64,000 bases of DNA from Thiomicrorhabdus sediminis (GTDB taxonomy: Bacteria; Pseudomonadota; Gammaproteobacteria; Thiomicrospirales; Thiomicrospiraceae). The notes beneath the pieces are model-generated. The model did no database searches. It was not told the origin of the DNA and saw only the letters and a list, made by a program, of their open reading frames with translations. A program made the position numbers and the translations under genes. Where the stretch lies: positions 1,007,630-1,071,629 of the forward strand of contig NZ_CP040602.1 in the NCBI RefSeq assembly GCF_005885815.1, read 5' to 3'. Each line of letters starts with the position of its first letter. Positions within the stretch are counted from its first letter, which is position 1. Positions 56,314 to 64,000 of this stretch are shown here, piece after piece.

Positions 56314-57288
56314 ATGTCAGATAAAGAATTATCATTAGAAGAGATTCTAGCTGCCGGGCAAGACGAACAGTCTGCTGTCAGTAGCGATTACCAATCCGGT
56401 TTTGCGGCGGTTATCGGTCGCCCCAATGTCGGTAAATCCACCATTATGAATGAGATGCTTGGGCAGAAGCTGAGCATCACCTCGCCTAAACCGCAAACCA
56501 CTCGTCACCGTATTCACGGTATTCATACCACCGACAGTCATCAGATTATTTTTGTCGATACACCGGGTATGCACCTGGGAGGACAGAAATCCATCAACAC
56601 CTATATGAACCGTACTGCCAACAGCGCTTTTGCCGATGTCGATGTGGTGTTGTTTGTGGTGGAAGCCGGGCGTTGGACCAAAGAAGATCAGGCGGTTGCC
56701 AAAAAACTGCAGCACCTTGAGCTGCCGGTGATTGTTTTGGTCAATAAGGTGGATAAGTTCAAAGACAAGCAGGAGCTGTTTCCGTTTATTCAACAGCTTT
56801 CCGAAGAAGTTAAAATGGATGCGTTAATTCCGGTTTCCGCCTATAAGAAAATCGGCCTGAGCGATATTGAAGCCGAAGTACTGAAGTACCTGCCAAAGCA
56901 GCCGCCGATTTTCGCCGATGATTATATTACCGACCGTTCGACCCGTTTTCTGGCGGCGGAAATCATTCGTGAAAAATTGATGCGTACCTTGGGTGAAGAA
57001 GTGCCTTACGGCTCTACCGTTGAAATCGAACGCTTCGAGTTTGATGAAGAAGAAGGGCGTTGGTTGATCAACGCTTTGATTTTGGTTGAACGCGCTGGTC
57101 AAAAACAGATCGTCATCGGTAAAAAAGGCGAATTGATTAAAAAAATGGGGACGCAGGCACGTAAAGACCTGATCCATCTATTGGATGCCCGTGTTCACCT
57201 TGAACTTTGGGTTAAGGTCAAAGAAAACTGGTCGGATGATGCACGTGCTTTAGCCAGTCTGGGATATGACGACAACCATAGCCGTTAA
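56314..57288 (+). CDS. era: GTPase Era
   Basis: 324 residues. A ribosome-associated GTPase for 16S rRNA maturation. G1 is GRPNVGKSTIMNE; G3 is VDTPGMH, G4 is NKVDK. The C-terminal KH domain includes GQKQIVIGKKGELIKKMGTQARKDL. The N-terminus carries about 20 extra residues before the G domain (MSDKELSLEEILAAGQDEQSAVSSD), somewhat longer than E. coli Era (301). Followed by recO. Confidence 0.98.
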   Translation: MSDKELSLEEILAAGQDEQSAVSSDYQSGFAAVIGRPNVGKSTIMNEMLGQKLSITSPKPQTTRHRIHGIHTTDSHQIIFVDTPGMHLGGQKSINTYMNRTANSAFADVDVVLFVVEAGRWTKEDQAVAKKLQHLELPVIVLVNKVDKFKDKQELFPFIQQLSEEVKMDALIPVSAYKKIGLSDIEAEVLKYLPKQPPIFADDYITDRSTRFLAAEIIREKLMRTLGEEVPYGSTVEIERFEFDEEEGRWLINALILVERAGQKQIVIGKKGELIKKMGTQARKDLIHLLDARVHLELWVKVKENWSDDARALASLGYDDNHSR

Positions 57289-57371
57289 TTTTATGGCCAT
57301 GCTGGATTAGCGCCGGCAAACGCCAATGAAACGCTGTGTAAAGTCGAAAAGAGGTGACAGGTTTTTTAGCT

Positions 57372-58097
57372 ATGCAGATACAACAAAGCGCCTATGTATT
57401 GCATTCACGACCTTATAAGGAAACCAGTGCCTTGGTGACTTTTTTGACCGAGGACTACGGCAAAATCAATGCGGTGGTTCGCGGTGTTCGCGGCGGACGC
57501 AAGCCGAGCGCTCAGAAAATGGCGATGTTACAACCGTTTCAGCAAGTCGTGATTCAGTGGCGCGAGCGTAATCAAGCCAGTGACCTTTTCAGTATCCAAG
57601 AGTTGGAAATGGCGGCACTGCGTTTTCCCCTGCAGGGCGAAGCCAATATCTGCGGACTCTATCTGAATGAACTGTTATATCGTTTATTGTTTCCGCAAGT
57701 GGCTATTGAGGGACTGGTTGATGATTATCAGCAGGCGCTTTACCAATTGAGCCGTACACCGCAACGCGAACAGCAGGCCTGGGCGTTACGCCAGTTTGAA
57801 TATCAATTATTGCAGTATATGGGTGAAGGTTTGCAGTGTGAACTGGATTACTATCAACAGCCTATAGATGAAGATTCAGAATATTTTTATTATCCTCAAC
57901 AGGGTGCGATTTTGGCGTCGCAAGATAAATTAAGAAACGGCATAGCGCTGCAGGGCAAATGTTTATTGGCGCTGGCGCGAATGCATTATGAACCGGACTG
58001 TTTAAGCAGTCTGAAACGCCTTTTTCGTCAGGTTTTGGCGCTATATTTAGGCAATAAACCGATTATGGCCAGAGAGTTATTTGCAAAAGGTCGTTAA
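57372..58097 (+). CDS. recO: DNA repair protein RecO
   Basis: 241 residues from ATG 57372. It acts with RecR and RecF to load RecA on SSB-coated DNA. The N-terminal OB-fold (QQSAYVLHSRPYKETSALVTFLTEDYGKINAVVRG) and the C-terminal domain (NICGLYLNELLYRLL) fit the family. A GTG at 57354 would add six residues but overlaps its only possible Shine-Dalgarno. The cysteine zinc motif of some RecO proteins is not complete here. Confidence 0.93.
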   Translation: MQIQQSAYVLHSRPYKETSALVTFLTEDYGKINAVVRGVRGGRKPSAQKMAMLQPFQQVVIQWRERNQASDLFSIQELEMAALRFPLQGEANICGLYLNELLYRLLFPQVAIEGLVDDYQQALYQLSRTPQREQQAWALRQFEYQLLQYMGEGLQCELDYYQQPIDEDSEYFYYPQQGAILASQDKLRNGIALQGKCLLALARMHYEPDCLSSLKRLFRQVLALYLGNKPIMARELFAKGR

Positions 58098-58175
58098 ACC
58101 CTCACGGTGAAACGACTATTTTGTGAAGACTTTCATTAAACATTAATTTGCTTTTATCACTAAAGGACACAAGCA

Positions 58176-58979
58176 ATGAATCCGATTTTTTTAGGTTTGA
58201 ATATTGATCACGTCGCCACTTTACGTCAGGCTCGCGGAACACGTTATCCGGATCCGATCAAAGCGGCGTTGGATGCTGAAATGGCCGGAGCCGACAGCAT
58301 TACCTTGCACTTGCGAGAAGATCGTCGTCATATTCAGGATGAAGATGTGCTGCGTATCGCACAGGTTCGTCAAACCAAAGTGAATCTGGAAATGGCCGCC
58401 ACTGAAGAGATGGTGCAGATTGCTTGTGCGGTTCAGCCGGAAGATATCTGCCTGGTGCCGGAAAAACGAGAAGAGCTGACCACCGAAGGCGGTTTGGATG
58501 TACTAGGACAAAAAGAGTGGTTGACCAAGGTTTGTGCACGATTGGCAGAAGCTGGATGTCGAGTCTCTTTGTTTATTGATCCGGATGAAGCGCAGATTGA
58601 AGCGGCCAAAGAAGTTGGGGCGCCTGTGATTGAGTTGCATACCGGTACCTATGCCGAATTGGAAAAGCCAGCTGAAGTGGCCGCCGAGCTTGAACGCATT
58701 CGTCATGCGGCCGAATATGCTCATCGTTTGGGACTTGTGGTCAATGCCGGTCACGGTCTGCATTATCACAATGTACAGCCGATTGCCGCGATTAAGGTAA
58801 TCGAAGAGCTCAATATCGGTCATGCCATTATCGCGCAAGCCATCTATTCCGGACTGCCGGAAGCGGTCAAAGAGATGAAACGTCTAATGGTTGAAGCGCG
58901 TCAGCAGGCCTATCTGCAAGATTGCTGTTCGACGCAATCTGAGGATTGTTGTTCAACAGATAAATCATCTTGTTGCTGA
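58176..58979 (+). CDS. pdxJ: Pyridoxine 5'-phosphate synthase with a cysteine-rich tail
   Basis: A 267-residue enzyme for the last step of de novo vitamin B6 synthesis (TIM barrel). Motifs are [40 protein letters not shown] and [11 protein letters not shown]. The usual length is about 240-250. The extra C-terminus has three CC pairs, [20 protein letters not shown], not part of the barrel. Such clustered cysteines could bind metal or act as a redox patch. The acpS gene starts 10 bases after the stop. Confidence 0.96.
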   Translation: MNPIFLGLNIDHVATLRQARGTRYPDPIKAALDAEMAGADSITLHLREDRRHIQDEDVLRIAQVRQTKVNLEMAATEEMVQIACAVQPEDICLVPEKREELTTEGGLDVLGQKEWLTKVCARLAEAGCRVSLFIDPDEAQIEAAKEVGAPVIELHTGTYAELEKPAEVAAELERIRHAAEYAHRLGLVVNAGHGLHYHNVQPIAAIKVIEELNIGHAIIAQAIYSGLPEAVKEMKRLMVEARQQAYLQDCCSTQSEDCCSTDKSSCC

Positions 58980-58989
58980 GGTAGTCGAT

Positions 58990-59370
58990 ATGATTGTCGG
59001 TATCGGTACGGATATTGTCGATGTCGAGCGCATCGCCAAAGTTTATCAAAAGCAATCACAAGCCTTTGCAGAACGTTTGCTGTCCGAAACGGAATTGCTG
59101 GAATTTCAACACCAGTTGCATCCGGAAAATTATCTCTCGAAGCGTTGGGCGTTAAAAGAAGCGGTTTCCAAAGCTTTGGGTACCGGTATTGCTCAAGGCG
59201 TGCGGTTTAAAGATATGACCATCGCCCATAAAGACAGTGGTCAACCCTATCTGGTTTTAGCCGGCACCACCCTGGATAAGTCCAATGAACTGGGCATTAG
59301 CGACTGGGCGATAAGTGTCAGTGATGAGAAACACCACACGGTAGCATTCGTAATCGCTGAGTCTCGATAG
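58990..59370 (+). CDS. acpS: Holo-acyl-carrier-protein synthase
   Basis: 126 residues from ATG 58990. It transfers phosphopantetheine from CoA to ACP. The motif GIGTDIVDVERI (Mg-binding Asp) and KRWALKEAVSKALGTGI are diagnostic. An internal start is preferred to the longer frame from 58891, which overlaps the pdxJ tail; GAGG lies about 8-10 nt before the ATG. Last gene of the rnc-era-recO-pdxJ-acpS run. Confidence 0.97.
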   Translation: MIVGIGTDIVDVERIAKVYQKQSQAFAERLLSETELLEFQHQLHPENYLSKRWALKEAVSKALGTGIAQGVRFKDMTIAHKDSGQPYLVLAGTTLDKSNELGISDWAISVSDEKHHTVAFVIAESR

Positions 59371-59389
59371 GGCTACTGCGAAACTCTGC

Positions 59390-59530
59390 AGCGTTGTTAA
59401 AACCTTGTTCAAAGGAATCATTTACTATCAGTAAATTCATCCTTTTCACAAGCTTTTTGCCTAGCTACCGAACTTCTCGCTACGCTCTGAAATATCAACA
59501 AAATGAGGCACGTAAGCTGTTTTTAACTTT
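59390..59530. repeat. Palindromic intergenic element after acpS
   Basis: The core is an imperfect palindrome centred at 59428: CTTGTTCAAAGGA...TTTACT-atc-AGTAAA...TCCTTTTCACAAG (59404-59452). Weak outer repeats GTTAAAAC / GTTTTTAAC lie near 59396 and 59519. A GC-poor CTACCGAACTTCTCGCTACG segment fills the right half. No ORF. The layout resembles a dispersed intergenic repeat or MITE-like element, but only one copy is seen in this window. Confidence 0.55.
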
Positions 59531-59544
59531 CATGGATTAAAAAA

Positions 59545-60255
59545 ATGAATAAATCTCAATTAACGAATCTTTTATCTCTGGCTCTATTGGCAGTTGGTGT
59601 TGCGATAGAAAACGATATTGTTTTAATGGTTGGTCTATTCGCGTTATCCGGTGCCTTAACCAACTGGCTGGCCGTGCACATGTTGTTTGAAAAGGTGCCG
59701 GGCCTGGTCGGTTCCGGTGTGATTCCTGCGCGTTTTGAAGAATTCAAAAATGCGATTCAAAACTTGATGATGGAACAGTTTTTCAATCAGGAAAATATCG
59801 ACCGGTTTGTTGCCAATTCTACCGAAAAATCGCATTTTAATTTGCAGCCTGTGATTGAAAAGGTCGATCTGTCTCCGGCTTATGACCGTTTGGTGGAAGT
59901 GATTATGAACTCTTCTTTCGGTTCCATGCTCGGTATGTTTGGTGGTGCCGGGGCGTTGGAGCCTTTAAAAGAGCCGTTTATCGAGAATATGCAGGCCTCA
60001 TTGATTGAAATGACGCAGCAGGATTCTTTTCATCAATTGTTGCAGGATGAAATCGACCAGCCGGATGTGATGGCGGATATTCGATCTCAAGTCGAACAGA
60101 TTGTCGAAGCTCGTTTAGAGGAATTGACACCGCAATTGGTCAAGCAAATGGTACAACAGATGATCAGTGAGCATTTGGGCTGGCTGGTCGTCTGGGGTGG
60201 TGTATTCGGTGGTTTGATCGGTCTGATTTCCGCTCTAGTCATTCCTCTGGTGTAA
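59545..60255 (+). CDS. DUF445 family membrane protein
   Basis: 236 residues. Two membrane segments near the N-terminus (LLSLALLAVGVAIENDIVLMVGLFALSGALTNWLAVHMLFE) carry the DUF445 hallmark GALTNWLAVHMLF, and another lies at the C-terminal end (LVVWGGVFGGLIGLISALVIPLV). The middle is a helical cytoplasmic or periplasmic region. Function of the family is unknown. The BASS transporter gene follows after 9 bases. Confidence 0.88.
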   Translation: MNKSQLTNLLSLALLAVGVAIENDIVLMVGLFALSGALTNWLAVHMLFEKVPGLVGSGVIPARFEEFKNAIQNLMMEQFFNQENIDRFVANSTEKSHFNLQPVIEKVDLSPAYDRLVEVIMNSSFGSMLGMFGGAGALEPLKEPFIENMQASLIEMTQQDSFHQLLQDEIDQPDVMADIRSQVEQIVEARLEELTPQLVKQMVQQMISEHLGWLVVWGGVFGGLIGLISALVIPLV

Positions 60256-60264
60256 CTCGACTTT

Positions 60265-61185
60265 ATGCTTATTGTGCGCAGTTTTCCCATTTTAGCGTTG
60301 CTTGCTGCGGTGCTCGGTTTTTGGTTTGCCGAACTGTTTGCCGCTTTAAAGTCTTGGATTGTACCATTGCTGACGCTGGTCATGCTCGGCATGGGGCTAA
60401 GTCTGAAATGGCACGACTTTGTCGCCGTCTGGCAGAAAAAACAGCTGGTTGCAATCGGTGTCGGTTTGCAGTTTGTGATTATGCCTTTATCCGCTTGGTT
60501 GTTGTCGCTAGCGTTCAATCTATCGACTGAATGGATGATCGGCATGATTCTGGTCGGTGCGACAGCAGGCGGCACCGCATCCAATGTGATGGCGTATCTG
60601 GCCAAAGGTGATGTCGCCTTATCGGTGAGTATGACCTTGATTTCCACTTTGGCCGCAGTGGTATTGTTACCTATGCTGACATGGCTTTATCTCGATCAGA
60701 CGGTCGATGTTCCGGCAGGTTCGATGCTCTGGATGATGGTGAAAATCGTATTGTTGCCACTGATTATCGGTATGATCATCAACCGCTTTTTCCATAGGCA
60801 GAGTGAAGTCGCCTTGAAGCTGTTCCCCTTGATTTCGGTGGCAACGATCCTATTGATCATCGCCATAGTCGTGGCATTGAATGCCAACAATATGGCGAAT
60901 ATCGGTATCGCTCTGCTATTGGCGGTAATGCTGCATAATCTGATCGGTTTGGCAGCGGGGTATTTTGTCAGTATCCAACTAGGCTATGATTCGGTGGTTG
61001 CCAGAACCGTGGCGATAGAAGTGGCAATGCAAAACTCCGGTTTAAGTGTCGCGCTAGCGATTAAATATTTCGGTGCCGCCAGTGCCTTGCCGGGAGCAAT
61101 ATTCAGCGTTTGGCACAATATCTCAGGTTCGATTTTTGCCGCCTTTTGGCAAAGGTACTCGCAAAGGCACTCGCAAAACCCTTAG
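60265..61185 (+). CDS. Bile acid:sodium symporter (BASS) family transporter
   Basis: A 306-residue transporter with about nine or ten hydrophobic spans. Family features include a GLSLKWHDF loop, MILVGATAGGTASNVMAYLAKGDVALS (the crossover region with GxxSN-like pattern) and VAIEVAMQNSGLSVALAIKYF. Relatives carry organic anions such as pyruvate or pantothenate using Na+. It directly follows the DUF445 gene. The substrate cannot be inferred. Confidence 0.93.
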   Translation: MLIVRSFPILALLAAVLGFWFAELFAALKSWIVPLLTLVMLGMGLSLKWHDFVAVWQKKQLVAIGVGLQFVIMPLSAWLLSLAFNLSTEWMIGMILVGATAGGTASNVMAYLAKGDVALSVSMTLISTLAAVVLLPMLTWLYLDQTVDVPAGSMLWMMVKIVLLPLIIGMIINRFFHRQSEVALKLFPLISVATILLIIAIVVALNANNMANIGIALLLAVMLHNLIGLAAGYFVSIQLGYDSVVARTVAIEVAMQNSGLSVALAIKYFGAASALPGAIFSVWHNISGSIFAAFWQRYSQRHSQNP

Positions 61186-61231
61186 CAAGATTTAGCGACT
61201 CGTTCCAAATAACGCAAGCAAAGGATTCTTT

Positions 61232-62389
61232 ATGTTCTTCAACCGTGCTTTCCGTTCGTTTTTCTTAGCAGGTGGCCTGTTCTCGGCTTTGGCAATGTTT
61301 TTCTGGTGGCTGAGTTATCAGCAGCAGGTGAGTTTTTCCGGTATCGACAGCATGATTTGGCATGGTCATGAAATGATTTATGGTTATGCATTAGCGACCA
61401 TCACAGGTTTTTTACTGACCGCAGTGATGAATTGGACCGGATTAAACTCTGCCTCGGGAATCAGATTGGCAGCACTGTTTCTGCTTTGGCTGGCTGCTCG
61501 TATAGGCTATTTTTTCGATGTTGATTTGTTTGCGCTCATGCTGATTGATATCGCTTTCAATATCGGTCTTTGGCTACACTTCTCCATACCGATTATTAAA
61601 ACCAAGCAATGGCAGCAGAGCGGCTTGTCGATTAAGTTTTTGTTATTGATTCTGACCAATGCTCTGTTCTATGGCAGTGCCTTGGGTTATTTGCAGATTG
61701 ATGTGTTGACTAGCCTAGTTGCCGGACTGTTTTTGATTTTAGCCATTAACCTGACGATGATGCGCCGTCTGATGCCATTTTTTACCGAAAAGGCCTTTGC
61801 TCTAGCAGAGTTTAAAAACCCGAAATGGTTGGATCGTTTGGCGATTGCCGGTTTTCTTTTATTGATGGTTGCGTTGTTACTGCAAAGCTGGCTGCCTGCT
61901 TGGATGGTTTCTGTAATTGCGTTTCCGTTGGCTGTCTTTCATTCACTGCGCTGGTATAACTGGTATCACGCTAAAATTTGGACGGTATTGCTGATCTGGC
62001 CGTTGTATCTGTCCTATGGTTTTATGATTATCGGCATGCTGTTATTCGGTTTCTATGGCTTAGGTATGGTTACCTTGTCATTAGCGATTCACGCGCTGGC
62101 GGCAGGAGGCATCGGTTTGCTATGCTCATCCATTATGGCCAGAATCTCTTTAGGCCATACCAACCGTAATGTGTTTGAACCGCCGCGCGCTTTGTTGCTC
62201 GTATTTGTGTTGTTGGTTGTTGCTGCCCTTTTTAGAGTGTTGTTGCCATTGCTAGATGCTGCGAATTATTCACTCTGGATTCAGGTTAGCCAGTGGGGTT
62301 GGATACTGGGCTTCTTGTTACTGTCGGTAATTTATTGGCCGATTCTAACTCGAGTTAATCCGCTTAAAGACCACGGCATTCGTTTATGA
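61232..62389 (+). CDS. nnrS: NnrS family protein
   Basis: A 385-residue polytopic membrane protein. The NnrS hallmark appears as MIWHGHEMIYGYALATITGFLLTAV, and later a MMRRLMPFFTEKAF loop matches the family. NnrS is a haem-copper protein linked to nitric oxide and denitrification stress; no nir/nor genes adjoin it here, so its role may be NO tolerance. It is convergent with the CDF transporter gene. Confidence 0.92.
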   Translation: MFFNRAFRSFFLAGGLFSALAMFFWWLSYQQQVSFSGIDSMIWHGHEMIYGYALATITGFLLTAVMNWTGLNSASGIRLAALFLLWLAARIGYFFDVDLFALMLIDIAFNIGLWLHFSIPIIKTKQWQQSGLSIKFLLLILTNALFYGSALGYLQIDVLTSLVAGLFLILAINLTMMRRLMPFFTEKAFALAEFKNPKWLDRLAIAGFLLLMVALLLQSWLPAWMVSVIAFPLAVFHSLRWYNWYHAKIWTVLLIWPLYLSYGFMIIGMLLFGFYGLGMVTLSLAIHALAAGGIGLLCSSIMARISLGHTNRNVFEPPRALLLVFVLLVVAALFRVLLPLLDAANYSLWIQVSQWGWILGFLLLSVIYWPILTRVNPLKDHGIRL

Positions 62390-62421
62390 TTTTGCCGCGC
62401 TAGGGATCGAGAGTGTCTCGA

Positions 62422-63042
62422 TTAAGAGCTACAGCAACTGGTTTTCATTTGTGATTTAGTATTTTTCGCTTCTGCCAGAATTCTAAAGCCACCGCGAATT
62501 ACCAGCGCGGCGATAATGCCGCCGATAATCAAATCCGGATAACGGCTGGCAAACAGGGCCACCAATGCACCGGAAACCATGACGCCCAGGTTGGCGATGA
62601 CATCGTTGGTGGAGAATATCCATGAAGCACGCATATGCACCTCGCCATTGCGATGTTTGGCAATCAATGCCATACAAGTAAGGTTGGCAAGTAGGGCGAT
62701 AAAGGCGACAATCATAATCAGGTCGCTTTGCGGCTCGCTACCAAACCACCAGCGGCGCAATACTTCTAATATCACTCCAAGGCCCAATAATATTTGCAGA
62801 TAACCGCTGAGTTGTGCTGCATTGGCTTTCATGGTCAGGCTTTTGCCGACAGCATAGAGCGACAGGCCATAGACCATGGCATCGGCAAGCATATCCAAGG
62901 AGTCGGCGATCAAACCGGTAGATTGGGCATACCAGCCCAAACCCAGTTCAACGACAAACATGACGGCGTTGATAGCCAATAACCACAGTAAAGTGTGGCG
63001 TTCCAAACTATCCGATTGTTCACTGCCGCAATTGCAAGACAT
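62422..63042 (-). CDS. Short cation diffusion facilitator (CDF) transporter
   Basis: 206 residues from ATG 63042 (GAGGA 6 nt upstream; a second ATG lies at 63048). Six membrane spans, lacking the usual cytoplasmic C-terminal domain, as in the short CDF family. Metal-site motif TM2 is ADSLDMLADAMVYG (D-x-x-x-D); the TM5 motif is FSTNDVIANLGV. Cysteines cluster at both ends (MSCNCGSE, and TSCCSS at the tail). It is expressed after the efflux adaptor gene on the same strand (40-base gap). Likely substrate is a divalent metal, not determined. Confidence 0.93.
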   Translation of the reverse strand: MSCNCGSEQSDSLERHTLLWLLAINAVMFVVELGLGWYAQSTGLIADSLDMLADAMVYGLSLYAVGKSLTMKANAAQLSGYLQILLGLGVILEVLRRWWFGSEPQSDLIMIVAFIALLANLTCMALIAKHRNGEVHMRASWIFSTNDVIANLGVMVSGALVALFASRYPDLIIGGIIAALVIRGGFRILAEAKNTKSQMKTSCCSS

Positions 63043-63082
63043 AATCATTCCTCAGAGTTTTGTCCTCTTTAATCGATGCGTA

Positions 63083-64000
63083 TTAATTCGTTAATCTGAT
63101 CTGGATAGCCGTACCGTCTTCGATGGCTTCACTTGGGTGGTTGATAATGGTTTGATTTTCATTTAAGCCCTCAAGTATTTGCACACTTAAGCCATTACGT
63201 TGACCAATGCTGACAACTTGGCGTTTTGCCGTATTGTTATCGATGGCAAATACCGCCCAACCGTCTTGGTAACGGAACAGGGCGCTTGATGGCACCTGTA
63301 AAACTTCATCATCCTGCCAAAGAATGAATTTAGCCTCGACACTGTAGCCATCACCCAAACTTTGCCATTGTTCGGCAGGCGAGATGAAATCGGAAATCAC
63401 CAACACGCGCTGCTCTTCAACACCCAAAGCGGAGACTTTGGTGAAGCCGATCGGTTCTACCTGACGAACTACCGCTTCAAGTGTATTCTCTCCTCCCCAG
63501 CGTTCCAGTAATACTTTCATGCCCGGATGAATTTTCACCGCATCGGCGGATAAAACATCGACGACGATTTCCAATGCTTGCGGATTGCCGACTTCAAGCA
63601 AGGCTTCACCTGTGGCAACCGGACCTTCGCATTCACGTGAGACCTTCAAAATCTTGCCGTTAATCGGTGATTTGATTGCCAGCTTTTCATTGCTATCGGT
63701 GGTTTTGTTGCTGCCTGAATATTGCAATGAGGTCAACGCCGATTGCAATTCGTAATTAGCAACCTCTACCTGAAAATCTGCCGAGCGCTGTTGTGCCTGA
63801 GCGGTTTGCGATTGGGTCTTGGCGCGATCAAAGCTGTCTTGAGAGACCAGACCTTTTTGTAATAAAGACTGATAACGTTGAAATTCGGCAAACGCCAATT
63901 CGGCATTGGCTTTGGCGGCTTGGGCTTGCTGTTTGCTGGATTTTAAGGCCGCTTTTGCCGCCGCCACCTGAGCCTCGGCCTGAGCGCGACTGCGTGAATC
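63083..64000 (-). CDS. Partial RND/HlyD-type efflux periplasmic adaptor subunit
   Basis: The frame is open through the window edge (N-terminus missing); 305 residues are visible. An alpha-helical hairpin rich in Ala, Gln and Glu (63820-64000) is followed by a barrel-sandwich/lipoyl-like segment (KSPINGKILKVSRECEGPVATGEALLEVG), a beta-barrel (VVDVLSADAVKIHPGMKVLLERWGG) and the membrane-proximal domain. This is the adaptor of a tripartite efflux pump (CzcB/AcrA type). The CDF gene follows, suggesting heavy-metal export. The pump and outer membrane genes lie beyond the window. Confidence 0.93.
   Translation of the reverse strand, partial: DSRSRAQAEAQVAAAKAALKSSKQQAQAAKANAELAFAEFQRYQSLLQKGLVSQDSFDRAKTQSQTAQAQQRSADFQVEVANYELQSALTSLQYSGSNKTTDSNEKLAIKSPINGKILKVSRECEGPVATGEALLEVGNPQALEIVVDVLSADAVKIHPGMKVLLERWGGENTLEAVVRQVEPIGFTKVSALGVEEQRVLVISDFISPAEQWQSLGDGYSVEAKFILWQDDEVLQVPSSALFRYQDGWAVFAIDNNTAKRQVVSIGQRNGLSVQILEGLNENQTIINHPSEAIEDGTAIQIRLTN

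Overview
The window is a gammaproteobacterial chromosome segment, most probably from the sulfur-oxidising autotroph group Thiomicrospira / Hydrogenovibrio / Thiomicrorhabdus. That placement is inferred from a DabB-type inorganic-carbon transporter gene at the left edge and from gammaproteobacterial gene orders (smpB-ssrA / ratA-rnfH / bamE / fur / recN / nadK / hrcA-grpE-dnaK-dnaJ / dapB / carAB / greA, and rseC-degP-lepA-lepB-rnc-era-recO-pdxJ-acpS). No 16S rRNA gene or tRNA was seen, so it stays an inference. There is no prophage, insertion sequence or CRISPR array.

Layout. 1-2300 (minus strand): DabB and the start of a second membrane protein that runs off the window, probably part of a bicarbonate-uptake locus. 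2865-6996: a periplasmic-binding lipoprotein coupled to a membrane GGDEF-EAL c-di-GMP enzyme. 7188-11829: the trans-translation pair ssrA/smpB, ratA-rnfH, a globin-fold protein that has lost its haem ligands, bamE and fur. 11931-21087: recN and nadK, then the heat-shock block hrcA-grpE-dnaK-dnaJ with a CIRCE operator and a sigma32-like promoter, then dapB. 21158-28878: a diguanylate cyclase, an NlpC/P60 lipoprotein, carAB behind a leader with a terminator-like hairpin, greA and a DUF4149 protein. 28999-36784: a small secreted protein, a DUF455-methyltransferase-ROK operon, a VIT transporter with a cytochrome b, two thioredoxin-fold proteins, an SDR and fumC. 36951-40567: hybrid kinase, LuxR-type regulator and a DUF5610 protein. 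40880-50372: prfB with its programmed frameshift, lysS, GNAT, ygfZ, a lone cheW, queD, ispA, a CBS protein and nadB. 50637-59370: the rseC-to-acpS housekeeping run, lacking the usual rpoE-rseA-rseB. 59390-64000: a palindromic intergenic element, DUF445, a BASS transporter, NnrS, a short CDF transporter and a partial efflux adaptor.

Most of the content is core housekeeping: protein quality control, translation, pyrimidine/arginine precursor supply, NAD and isoprenoid synthesis. The less ordinary signals are structured intergenic RNAs (terminator hairpins inside the carA, lepA and ispA leaders; two nested hairpins without U-tracts), the ligand-less globin, a cysteine tail on PdxJ, the binding-protein/c-di-GMP pair and the VIT/cytochrome b pair.

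All functional statements rest on motif recognition by eye; no database search was run. Several start codons were moved from the longest possible ORF to the start with the best Shine-Dalgarno spacing, as stated in each entry.
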